This document shows, piece after piece, positions 6,872 to 14,427 of a stretch of DNA of 23,530 nt (the first letter of the stretch is position 1; the number at the start of each line of letters is the position of its first letter). Position numbers and translations under genes: made by a program. Below the pieces are notes generated by a model. It made no database searches, had not been told where the DNA came from, and saw nothing but the letters and a program-made list of their open reading frames with translations. Location: assembly GCA_937981515.1 (NCBI GenBank), contig CALJNY010000258.1:1-23530 (forward strand). Reading direction: 5' to 3'. This stretch comes from an uncultured Collinsella sp. GTDB lineage: Bacteria > Actinomycetota > Coriobacteriia > Coriobacteriales > Coriobacteriaceae.

Positions 6872-7115
6872 GGTTCTCGCGGCTATTGCGTTGGCAACCA
6901 CCGTCGCCGCTGGTGCTTTTGCGGGGTATAAGCTTGCGACAGATGATGGACTACGCGGTCGACTGCTGCGCGGAGCTCAGGATATCGTCGATACATCAAA
7001 GAAGAAAATGGATGTGATGACCGAAGATGTCGCTATGCGCACTGCTCAGATGACTAAGAATCCCAAGATTAACCAAGACTGGGTTGATCATCAATGGGAA
7101 AATGTTGGTTATTAG
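6861..7115 (+). CDS. Small YtxH-like membrane-anchored protein coupled to parB
   Basis: The 84-residue protein MKNKVLAAIALATTVAAGAFAGYKLATDDGLRG... has one N-terminal hydrophobic helix (~4-25) that could be a signal anchor, then a charged soluble helix (DIVDTSKKKMDVMTEDVAMRTAQM) and a C-terminus WVDHQWENVGY. This layout resembles YtxH-domain proteins, but the match is by general character only. The ATG at 6861 is chosen because AGGAGG lies at 6849-6854. It overlaps the parB stop by 11 nt, implying coupled translation. A membrane protein in the par operon could help anchor or position the origin complex, which is inference. The gene is followed by a palindrome and a terminator. Confidence 0.8.
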   Translation: MKNKVLAAIALATTVAAGAFAGYKLATDDGLRGRLLRGAQDIVDTSKKKMDVMTEDVAMRTAQMTKNPKINQDWVDHQWENVGY

Positions 7116-7123
7116 GTACCTAA
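7112..7123. repeat. 12-bp palindrome TTAGGTACCTAA, copy 2
   Basis: Identical to the palindrome at 3608-3619. This copy overlaps the TAG stop of the YtxH-like gene (7113-7115) and lies 19 nt before the operon terminator. Both copies are at the 3' side of a gene in origin-proximal operons. Confidence 0.6.
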
Positions 7124-7142
7124 CAATTACTTGCCTATTTTG

Positions 7143-7185
7143 AAGGGGCCCTTGTCTGATTCATGAGACAAGGGCCCCTTATTTT
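7143..7185 (+). terminator. Rho-independent terminator of the rsmG/par operon
   Basis: AAGGGGCCCTTGTCT at 7143-7157 pairs perfectly with AGACAAGGGCCCCTT at 7166-7180 around an 8-nt loop, followed by TTATTTT. It closes the plus-strand operon before the convergent rlmN gene. Confidence 0.92.
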
Positions 7186-7239
7186 GGCCATAAAGCTAAG
7201 TTCACGTAAATCAAGTCCACTAGGATGAAAACAAATGAA

Positions 7240-7274
7240 ACAGCCCTGGTTGCATTATTTGCAACCAGGGCTGT
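7240..7274 (-). terminator. Rho-independent terminator of rlmN
   Basis: ACAGCCCTGGTTGCA at 7240-7254 and TGCAACCAGGGCTGT at 7260-7274 form a perfect 15-bp stem with a 5-nt loop. Read on the minus strand it follows the rlmN stop by about 40 nt and is followed by a T-rich stretch (TTTCATTTGTTTTC), so it most likely terminates rlmN. Confidence 0.85.
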
Positions 7275-7278
7275 CGGA

Positions 7279-7294
7279 TGTTTCACATGAAACG
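7279..7294. promoter_or_regulatory. Degenerate parS-like site
   Basis: TGTTTCACATGAAACG matches parS at 14 of 16 positions. It lies between the rlmN stop and its terminator, about 2.1 kb from the main parS cluster. Changes fall at one central base and one end base, so ParB affinity may be weak. Confidence 0.6.
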
Positions 7295-7314
7295 TTATGG
7301 GGGGGCAGACTCCC

Positions 7315-8367
7315 CTATGCGTTCTTCTGGACCTTGAAGCGTTGCTTCAGTTGACCGCAAGCGGCATCAATATCATTGCCGCGAGAATTGCGGATCGTGG
7401 TCTCGATGCCACGAGACTCAAGGCGGCGCTGAAGATCCTCAACCTTATGAATCGGCGACGGCTTGAGCGGGCTGCCCTCGATGTCGTTAAGCTGAATCAG
7501 GTTAACGTGGCACAGCGTTCCCTCGCAGAAGTCGCAGAGCGCCTGCATCTCGGGATTCGTGTCGTTGACGCCTTCGATCATGGCATACTCATAGGTCGGT
7601 CGGCGTCCGGTCTTCTCGGTGTAGAGCTGAAGCGCCTCGTGAAGGCGAAGTAGCGTGTACTTCTTAACGCCAGGCATAATCTTGTTGCGCGTGGACTGGA
7701 TAGCGGAGTGCAGCGACACAGCGAGCGTGAACTGCTCGGGAATGTCGGCAAACTTGCGAATGCCTGGAATAACACCGCTGGTGGAGACAGTAAGATGACG
7801 GGCGCCGATGCCGATGCCATCGGGGTCGTTAAGGATGCGCAGTGCCTTGAGAACCTCGTCGTAGTTGGCAAACGGCTCGCCCTGACCCATGAAAACGACG
7901 CTTGTGGCGCGCTCGCCAAAATCATTCGAGACGTGCAACACCTGGTCGACGATTTCCTGAGCGGTCAGAGAGCGTTTGAGGCCGTTGAGACCGGTAGCGC
8001 AAAAGGCACAACCCATGCCACAGCCAGCCTGAGTAGAAACGCAGACGGAAAGCTTGTTACGACGGGGCATACCGACAGTCTCGACGGAAATGCCGTCGTG
8101 GTACTCGAGCAGATACTTGCGAGAGCCATCTTTGGAAACCTGTTTGGTGAGTTCAGTCGGCGTGTCGAAGGCAAAAGCCTCTTTAAGCTGCTCGCGGAAA
8201 GCCTTAGGAAGGTTGGTCATATCGTCAAACGAACAAACGTTCTTCTCAAAGACCCATTCGATGAGCTGCTTCGCGCGGAAGGCGGGCTGGCCGAGTTCGG
8301 CCACAAGCTCGCGAATATCGTTTTGGCTCAAGTCGCGAATGTCCTGAGATTTAGTCCTGGGATTCAT
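7315..8367 (-). CDS. rlmN: Dual-specificity 23S rRNA/tRNA adenine-C2 methyltransferase RlmN
   Basis: RlmN is a radical-SAM enzyme that methylates C2 of A2503 in 23S rRNA and A37 in some tRNAs. The 350-residue protein has the CxxxCxxC cluster-binding motif as CGMGCAFC (Cys116, Cys120, Cys123). The two redox/methyl-carrier cysteines are in their expected places: Cys109 seven residues before the cluster, and Cys337 in the C-terminal DIDAACGQL. The GEPFANYDEV and SLHSA segments typical of the family are also present. The length is normal. The ATG at 8365-8367 fits the family N-terminus. Cfr, the resistance relative, is unlikely given the housekeeping context and the RlmN-like N-terminus. Confidence 0.95.
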   Translation of the reverse strand: MNPRTKSQDIRDLSQNDIRELVAELGQPAFRAKQLIEWVFEKNVCSFDDMTNLPKAFREQLKEAFAFDTPTELTKQVSKDGSRKYLLEYHDGISVETVGMPRRNKLSVCVSTQAGCGMGCAFCATGLNGLKRSLTAQEIVDQVLHVSNDFGERATSVVFMGQGEPFANYDEVLKALRILNDPDGIGIGARHLTVSTSGVIPGIRKFADIPEQFTLAVSLHSAIQSTRNKIMPGVKKYTLLRLHEALQLYTEKTGRRPTYEYAMIEGVNDTNPEMQALCDFCEGTLCHVNLIQLNDIEGSPLKPSPIHKVEDLQRRLESRGIETTIRNSRGNDIDAACGQLKQRFKVQKNA

Positions 8368-8382
8368 GGAAGCCTTTCGATT

Positions 8383-8412
8383 TTGGGGAAACGTAGAGGG
8401 TATCGCTACAAT
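8383..8412 (+). promoter_or_regulatory. Possible ddl promoter
   Basis: TTGGGG at 8383-8388 and TACAAT at 8407-8412 are 18 bp apart and about 40 bp upstream of the ddl start. The -10 is good but the -35 is poor, so this is tentative. Confidence 0.35.
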
Positions 8413-8452
8413 ATGGTATCAGCTGCAGAAATTATAGAGGAGGAGTCTGCCC

Positions 8453-9418
8453 ATGCCGGGTAAAAGCCTAGAGAACATGCACGTAGCGGTCTTGGCGGGC
8501 GGTCATTCCGCTGAGCGCGAGATCTCGCTCAATTCGGGAAAGAACGTCGTGGTTGCCTTGAAGGAGGCCGGCTACACTTCGGTGGAGCTGCTCGACACGG
8601 CTGCCGATGATTTTATGGTAACCATGGCGACCGGCGGCTTTGACGTGGCGTTTATCGCCATGCACGGTGCCGGCGGCGAGGATGGTGCCATGCAGGGTGC
8701 CATGGAGACCCTGGGTATCCCCTACACGGCGTCGGGTGTGCTGGCGAGCGCCTGCGGTGCCGACAAGGAGGTCTCGAAGCTCCTATACGCCAAGGCGGGC
8801 ATTCCCATTGCCCCCGGCCTGGCGCTCGAAGTGGGCGATGAAGTCGATATCGATCATATCGTCGAGGTTTGTGGCGAGCGCTGCTTTGTGAAGCCGGCCG
8901 TAAACGGTTCCAGCTATGGCATTTCCCTGGTCCATGAGCCCTCCGAGCTTCCCGCGGCAATCGCCAAGGCGTTTGAGTACGGCGACAAAGTGCTGGTCGA
9001 GAAGTGTATCGAGGGTACCGAGATCACCGTCGGCGTATACGGCGAGGATGACGTGCGCGCCCTGCCGATCGTTGAGATCCGTAAGCCCGAGGACTGCGAG
9101 TTCTACGATCTGGACGTGAAGTATGTCGACCCTACGGACATTCATCGCATTCCGGCGCAGATTTCGCCCGAGAACTACGCTCGTGCCCAGGAGCTAGCCT
9201 GTGCCGCCCATAGGGCGCTCGGTTGCTTGGGCATCTCGCGCAGCGATTTTATCGTGAGCGAGGACGGCCCCGTTATCCTCGAGACCAATACCATTCCCGG
9301 CATGACCGATACGTCGCTGTATCCGGATGAGATCCGCCACACCGACGATATGACGTTCCCGCAGGTCTGTGACAGCCTGATCCGTATGGGTCTTCGTCGA
9401 GCGGGCATTGCATGCTAA
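8453..9418 (+). CDS. ddl: D-alanine--D-alanine ligase
   Basis: Ddl joins two D-alanines with ATP to make the D-Ala-D-Ala end of the peptidoglycan precursor. The 321-residue ATP-grasp protein has the N-terminal LAGGHSAEREISLNSG segment (~14-29), the signature HGAGGEDGAMQG at residues 71-82, CFVKPAVNGSSYGISLV in the ATP-grasp core, and the metal/substrate region LETNTIPGMTDTSLYP (276-291). An AGGAGG at 8438-8443 supports the ATG at 8453. Its stop overlaps the dinG start (ATGCTAA, 9412-9418), so cell-wall and DNA-repair genes are coupled in one transcript. Nothing in the visible motifs points to the vancomycin-resistance D-Ala-D-Lac type, but the substrate loop was not examined in detail. Confidence 0.95.
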   Translation: MPGKSLENMHVAVLAGGHSAEREISLNSGKNVVVALKEAGYTSVELLDTAADDFMVTMATGGFDVAFIAMHGAGGEDGAMQGAMETLGIPYTASGVLASACGADKEVSKLLYAKAGIPIAPGLALEVGDEVDIDHIVEVCGERCFVKPAVNGSSYGISLVHEPSELPAAIAKAFEYGDKVLVEKCIEGTEITVGVYGEDDVRALPIVEIRKPEDCEFYDLDVKYVDPTDIHRIPAQISPENYARAQELACAAHRALGCLGISRSDFIVSEDGPVILETNTIPGMTDTSLYPDEIRHTDDMTFPQVCDSLIRMGLRRAGIAC

Positions 9419-12306
9419 TCGAGGACGCGGTTTCATCAGGAACGCCGCAGTTTGTCATCGACTCCTATGCCACGCTTGCCGAGCGCGCCAAAACCCAATC
9501 GTTTGGTCTCATCGAGGAAGATGTTATCGTCCTCGATACCGAGACCACGGGTCTTTCGGTGCAGGATAACGAGCTTATTGAGATATCGGCGGCCCGCCTT
9601 TCGGGCCGCGAGATCGTCGACCGCTTCGATACCTTCGTGCATCCCAAGCAGCTGATTCCCGCCGAGATTACCGAGCTCACGAGCATTACAAACGCCGATG
9701 TGGCAGATGCCCCATCGGCCGTCGATGCCGTGGCCGCTCTCGCCGATTTTGTCGGCGGCTGCCCGGTGATCGCACATAACGCCACCTTCGACCGCTCGTT
9801 TATCGAGTCGGTCAAGGGCGGTGTCAACGTCAGCGACATCTGGATTGATTCGCTGGCACTGTCGCGCATCGCGCTTCCGCGTCTGGCATCGCATAAGCTG
9901 TCTTTCATGGCCGACCTGTTTGGCTGCGACTCGGTGTCGCACCGCGCCAATGCCGATGTCGACGCCCTGTGTGGCGTATGGCGCGTGTTACTCGTGGCGC
10001 TCACCGACTTGCCCCAGGGCTTAATGGCGCGCCTGGCCGACATGCACCCCGACGTACCCTGGTCCTATCGTCCTATCTTCTCGTTCTTGGCGGGGCAGAA
10101 CCCCGGTTCCATCTTCTCTCTCAGCGCCGCCCGCGCCGACGTACTCAAGGCCGATCGGGCCGATGATCGCGTTGATGCGGACGAGCTACCGGTCCTTAAG
10201 ATGCCGAGCCGCGAGGAAATCGAGGCGGACTATGCCCCGGGCGGCCTGGTTAATCGCATGTATCCCACGTACGAGCCGCGCGATGAGCAGATCGCGATGG
10301 CGCTCGAGGTCCGTGATGCACTCGTTACGGGAACGCATCGCGTGATTGAGGCGGGCACGGGCGTCGGCAAATCGATGGCTTACCTGGTGCCTTTTGCCGA
10401 GGCCGCGCGCCGCAACAACATCACGGTTGGTATCGCGACTAAATCGAATAATCTTGCCGACCAGCTCATGTATCATGAGCTGCCCAAACTTGCCGAGCAG
10501 CTGGACGGAGGCCTATCGTTTTGCGCCCTCAAGGGCTATGACCACTATCCATGCTTGCGCAAGCTTGAGCGCATGAGCCGCGGGCAAGTCGAAATTACGA
10601 CTAAGCGTGATCCTGCCGACACGCTTACGGCAGTCGCGGTCATCACGGCGTACGTGTGTCAGTCGGCCGATGGCGACCTCGACTCGCTCGGCATTCGCTG
10701 GCGCAGCGTCAACCGTCCCGACTTTACGACGGCGTCGCGCGAGTGCGCCCGTCGCCTATGCCCGTTTTTCCCCGATAAATGCCTGGTCCACGGCGCCCGC
10801 CGTCGCGCGGCGCATGCCGATGTAGTGGTCACCAACCATTCCCTGCTGTTCCGCAATGTTGCGGCCGAGGGCAGAATCTTGCCTCCGATTCGTCACTGGG
10901 TGATCGATGAGGCCCACTCCATCGAGCGCGAGGCGCGCCGTCAATGGGCGCGCGTGGTGTCGGCGGATGAATCGCGCGTTCTGTTTGAGCGCCTGGGTGG
11001 CTCGAGCACCGGCGCGCTGAGCCAGGTTTCCCGCGATTTGGCAACCTCGGAGGGCTCTACGCTCTACTTGGGTCTAACCGCCAAGGCGACGTCGACGGTT
11101 GCGCGCGCGAGCATGGCAATCGCCGACGTGTTTGACGGCGTTCGCGAGCTCGGCCGCCGTGCCCGCGGGGGCTATGACAATGCGAACCTATGGATTGGCC
11201 CCGAGCTGCGCGAATCTGACGACTGGCATGATTTCTTACAGTCGGCCTGCACTGCCATCGACGCATTGGAACAAGCTGACAAGAGCGTCGACGCGCTGGT
11301 ACAAGCCGTCGCCGCCGAAAAGCCCGAGGTTGTTGTCGACCTGGGTGATATCTCGCGCCGCCTACACGAGCTGGCCGAGAACCTCAAACTCATCATCGAC
11401 GGTACCGATGAACACTACGTGTACTCGCTGCAAGTCAATCGCAGATTGCGTGCCGGCGGCGAGTCGATGACCGCGGAGCGCATCGATATTGGCGAGGCCT
11501 TGGCAACCGAGTGGTTGCCCGAGGTCCACACGGCTATCTTTGCCTCGGCGACCATGACGGTTTCCAAGAGCTTTGAGCACTTTAACCACGCCGTCGGCCT
11601 CGATCGCATCGGTGCCTCGACATCATCGTCGCTGCACTTGGATTCGAGCTACGACTTCGATTCGAATATGGCCGTGGTCGTGGCTGGGGATATCCCCGAT
11701 CCGCGCGACCGCGAAGGCTATCTTTCGGCGCTCGAGCGTGTGCTGGTCGACGCTCATCTCGCCATGGGCGGCTCGGTGCTCACGCTGTTCACCAACAGGC
11801 GTGACATGGAGGAACTGTACGCTCGCGTCGAGCCCAAGATGGCTCGTGCGGGTCTGGAACTCAACTGCCAGCAGCGCAACTCGTCTCCTCGCCGTCTGCG
11901 CGACCGCTTTATCAACGAACCGACCTCGTCGCTCTTTGCGCTTAAGGCCTTTTGGGAAGGGTTTGACGCCAGCGGCGAGACGCTGCGCTGCGTCATCATC
12001 CCCAAGCTGCCGTTCTCGAGCCCCACAGACCCGCTCTCATGCGAGCGCAATCTGCGCGAAGACCGCGCTTGGGCGCGCTATTCGCTGCCCGAGGCCGTGC
12101 TCGAGGTCAAGCAGGCAGCCGGTCGCCTCATTCGCTCATCGACCGATTGTGGCGTACTCATCTTGGCCGACCCGCGCCTGGTGACGAAGGGCTACGGCAA
12201 GAAATTCTTAACGTCGCTGCCCACGAGCTCCTATCAGCGCATCGAGTCGGCACAAATCGGGCACTATCTACAGCTGTGGCGCGCACGCCACGAGCGGCGC
12301 CGCTAA
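9412..12306 (+). CDS. dinG: DinG-family protein: 3'-5' exonuclease fused to XPD-like Fe-S helicase
   Basis: The 964-residue protein has two modules. Residues ~37-200 form a DEDDh exonuclease: DTETTG (Asp42, Glu44), HNATFDRSF (Asp127) and HRANADVDA (His177, Asp182). Residues ~275-964 are a superfamily-2 XPD/DinG helicase with Walker A EAGTGVGKS (Lys320), a DEAH box (499-502) and C-terminal motifs including KAFWEGFDASG and QAAGRLIRS. Four cysteines, Cys381, Cys445, Cys450 and Cys457, are spaced much like the Fe-S ligands of E. coli DinG, suggesting an intact cluster. DinG proteins resolve unusual DNA structures during damage response and replication. The ATG at 9412 overlaps the ddl stop. The stop overlaps that of the convergent pafC-like gene, with no terminator in between. 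Confidence 0.92.
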   Translation: MLIEDAVSSGTPQFVIDSYATLAERAKTQSFGLIEEDVIVLDTETTGLSVQDNELIEISAARLSGREIVDRFDTFVHPKQLIPAEITELTSITNADVADAPSAVDAVAALADFVGGCPVIAHNATFDRSFIESVKGGVNVSDIWIDSLALSRIALPRLASHKLSFMADLFGCDSVSHRANADVDALCGVWRVLLVALTDLPQGLMARLADMHPDVPWSYRPIFSFLAGQNPGSIFSLSAARADVLKADRADDRVDADELPVLKMPSREEIEADYAPGGLVNRMYPTYEPRDEQIAMALEVRDALVTGTHRVIEAGTGVGKSMAYLVPFAEAARRNNITVGIATKSNNLADQLMYHELPKLAEQLDGGLSFCALKGYDHYPCLRKLERMSRGQVEITTKRDPADTLTAVAVITAYVCQSADGDLDSLGIRWRSVNRPDFTTASRECARRLCPFFPDKCLVHGARRRAAHADVVVTNHSLLFRNVAAEGRILPPIRHWVIDEAHSIEREARRQWARVVSADESRVLFERLGGSSTGALSQVSRDLATSEGSTLYLGLTAKATSTVARASMAIADVFDGVRELGRRARGGYDNANLWIGPELRESDDWHDFLQSACTAIDALEQADKSVDALVQAVAAEKPEVVVDLGDISRRLHELAENLKLIIDGTDEHYVYSLQVNRRLRAGGESMTAERIDIGEALATEWLPEVHTAIFASATMTVSKSFEHFNHAVGLDRIGASTSSSLHLDSSYDFDSNMAVVVAGDIPDPRDREGYLSALERVLVDAHLAMGGSVLTLFTNRRDMEELYARVEPKMARAGLELNCQQRNSSPRRLRDRFINEPTSSLFALKAFWEGFDASGETLRCVIIPKLPFSSPTDPLSCERNLREDRAWARYSLPEAVLEVKQAAGRLIRSSTDCGVLILADPRLVTKGYGKKFLTSLPTSSYQRIESAQIGHYLQLWRARHERRR

Positions 12307-13220
12307 AGCGGACAGACGAGGGATTTTGCCATATCGCACAGACGCTCTGACAGGGCGGGGTCATCCAGGATGCGGATGGCCCCGCCCGCTGCGATTACCT
12401 GGCTTAACAGCCAGCGCTCGGAGCCGTAGCGCACATTCACTGTTGAGCTGTCCGCCCCATTGGGCTCAATCGACATAATGCCGGGCCAGTCTAGGCGCTC
12501 CGCCAAGGCGCGCGGCATGAGAAGCTTCGCGCTCCGCTCCGCCTGGGCGAGGGAGTCGTGGAGGGTCGCGGGCTCCGGTGCGTGGCGCACGACGGAGCCG
12601 TCGGTCAAGACCAAGCCCTCGATTTTATCCATACGATAGGTACGCTGTTCATCGACCGCGACATCCCAGGCAATCAGATACGTTTGATCGCCGTTTGTTG
12701 CGATGCGCAAGGGGTCGACCAAACGCTCGCGCGCTTGTGTGTCATCCATCGAGCGATACGAGATGCGGCAGCGAACGCCGTCCCGAATGGCGCAGCTCAG
12801 CTGCTGCCAGTGCGATCCGTGGGCGACGGTGTCAAAGACGCGCTGGTTGTAACCGAGCTCTTTGGGAAGAAGAGCTCGCCGTATTCGAGCCGCCGCCTGG
12901 GGTTCGATCCCCAATGATTCAAGTTCATGGTTGAGCACAGCGCCCTCGGCGGCACTCAGGCGTAGCGGCAGCACGCGCCCCGCATCACCGGTGAGGACCA
13001 CGCACTCGCCGCGGCGTTCACAGATAATACGTGCGCCCGATTCTCGGTCCGCAAGCGTCGAGACGATCTCGAGAATCTCGTCGAGTGATGCCCCCGTGAT
13101 ATCAAAGCGGCTGCAAAGCTCGTCTCGTGTCATGCCATTCTCGCCGGCGGCGTAGAGGGCCTCCATGATGTCGATGGCGCGCGAGAGTCTTTGCTCGCTG
13201 GTGAGTTTACGCACGGGCAT
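12303..13220 (-). CDS. pafC: WYL-domain transcriptional regulator, PafC-like
   Basis: The 305-residue protein has an N-terminal winged-helix-like region (~8-60, LSRAIDIMEALYAAGENGMTRDELCSRFD) and a WYL domain at ~145-203. In the WYL signature the tripeptide reads TYLIAWD, with the conserved basic residues RTYRMDKIEGL behind it. A C-terminal WCX-like region follows. PafB and PafC of Mycobacterium form a heterodimeric activator of the LexA-independent DNA-damage response. Here two WYL genes lie in tandem with overlapping ends, as in that operon. The ATG at 13218-13220 is preferred over the longer frame because the family N-terminus begins there and GGAC lies upstream. Two generic WYL regulators remain an alternative. 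Confidence 0.72.
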   Translation of the reverse strand: MPVRKLTSEQRLSRAIDIMEALYAAGENGMTRDELCSRFDITGASLDEILEIVSTLADRESGARIICERRGECVVLTGDAGRVLPLRLSAAEGAVLNHELESLGIEPQAAARIRRALLPKELGYNQRVFDTVAHGSHWQQLSCAIRDGVRCRISYRSMDDTQARERLVDPLRIATNGDQTYLIAWDVAVDEQRTYRMDKIEGLVLTDGSVVRHAPEPATLHDSLAQAERSAKLLMPRALAERLDWPGIMSIEPNGADSSTVNVRYGSERWLLSQVIAAGGAIRILDDPALSERLCDMAKSLVCPL

Positions 13221-14229
13221 GCTCGTGCACCGTCCTTTCGATGAGGCGATTCCACGCCTGCTTGAGAGCATCGGGGGCGACGGGCCTCATGCCATCCATG
13301 GCATGGGCCATGCAAAACGAGGCTGCGGCTTCAAAGTCGCGCACGTCAACGGTCCAGGTCCACTCTGCTTCGGTGCGCGTGAGTTCGCCTCGTCCGCGTG
13401 TGAGACCGCTGATCATATCGGCCTGCGCTTCACGCGCGAACGAGAACGTAGCCGCAACGGGTGGGCGGTCGGCAAAATCGAACTCAAAGAATAAGTAATC
13501 GTTGAGGTTGAAATCCGCAGGGATGGCGTAGGCTTTCGAAGGTCTCCAGGCGCGAATGATGCGGTCGCAGCGGAATGTCCTGATATTGTCGGTGGCATTG
13601 TCGAGGCCGCAGAAGTATGCCGCACCCTCGCGCTCGAACATGCCGTAGACGCAAACGGTCCGCTCGCGTTGCTCGCCGCGTCCGTTTTGGTACAAAAAGC
13701 GCAGCGCGCAACGCTCGGCAAAGGCACTCCATACCGCATCGACGGCGGGAGAGCGGCGGATCGGTGCCTCTCCTGTCGTCGACACGCCGGTGAGGTAGGC
13801 AATCTTGGAGCGAATGTCGGCAAGCGGCGCGGCAAAGGTGGATGAGCCTGCCGCGAGTGTCTGGTCGATGGCATTGAGCAGGATGTCGGCATCGTCTGCG
13901 GTGATGAGACCGCCCGCGGCAAACGTGTGCTCGCGGTCGATCGTCCACGCGCTCTCCTCGGTTTCCTGCGCTCCGGCAGCACGAACCTCCCTGATAACGA
14001 TGCCGCGTTCGAGCAGCTTGTCGCGATCGCGGCGGAACTTGCGCTTGTCTGAGTCGATATTGCCCGAGCCGTATCCCAAATCGGAATCCAGGACGATTTG
14101 CTCGGTCGTCAGCGGTTCGGGAGAACTGTTGAGTACAAAGAAAAGGTTGAGGATGCGCTGAGCCGTTTTATCGAAACCGGGCTCGGCTGCCCCCTTTTTA
14201 ATTGTCGCGGTCGCGTCGCTTGCCGTCAT
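13207..14229 (-). CDS. pafB: WYL-domain transcriptional regulator, PafB-like
   Basis: The 340-residue protein has an N-terminal DNA-binding region (~20-80) with QRILNLFFVLNSSPEPLTTEQIV and a KRKFRRDRDKLLERGI helix, the HTH style of YafY/PafB proteins. A central WYL-like domain (~165-230) follows, where the tripeptide is replaced by AYFCGLD and the basic helix reads TFRCDRIIRAW. The ATG at 14227-14229 has GAGGA about 6-10 nt upstream. It overlaps the second WYL gene by 14 nt. It diverges from the M28-like gene across a 198-bp gap. The pair is the best evidence for PafBC; neither protein alone would be convincing. A role in damage response fits the dinG neighbour, but that is inference. Confidence 0.7.
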   Translation of the reverse strand: MTASDATATIKKGAAEPGFDKTAQRILNLFFVLNSSPEPLTTEQIVLDSDLGYGSGNIDSDKRKFRRDRDKLLERGIVIREVRAAGAQETEESAWTIDREHTFAAGGLITADDADILLNAIDQTLAAGSSTFAAPLADIRSKIAYLTGVSTTGEAPIRRSPAVDAVWSAFAERCALRFLYQNGRGEQRERTVCVYGMFEREGAAYFCGLDNATDNIRTFRCDRIIRAWRPSKAYAIPADFNLNDYLFFEFDFADRPPVAATFSFAREAQADMISGLTRGRGELTRTEAEWTWTVDVRDFEAAASFCMAHAMDGMRPVAPDALKQAWNRLIERTVHEHARA

Positions 14230-14353
14230 AGAATCCTCGCATGAGAAGGTCGTTTGATGCCATGATTTTAGTCCGATATGGAGATTAGGCTATATCCTTG
14301 TCCGCTCGCGGCGTTAAGATGGCCCGAATTCGGTCGTTTGCGCTCGCTCGGGG

Positions 14354-14359
14354 TATACT
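14354..14359 (+). promoter_or_regulatory. Possible -10 element of the M28-like gene
   Basis: TATACT lies about 69 bp before the predicted ATG at 14428 in the 198-bp divergent gap. I see no good -35 at the usual distance, so it is tentative. Confidence 0.3.
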
Positions 14360-14427
14360 TTCGACTATATACGGTTCTAATGTGCATGCATTGGGCCTAT
14401 TTGTCGGATTATGGATGTGGAGCGCAC

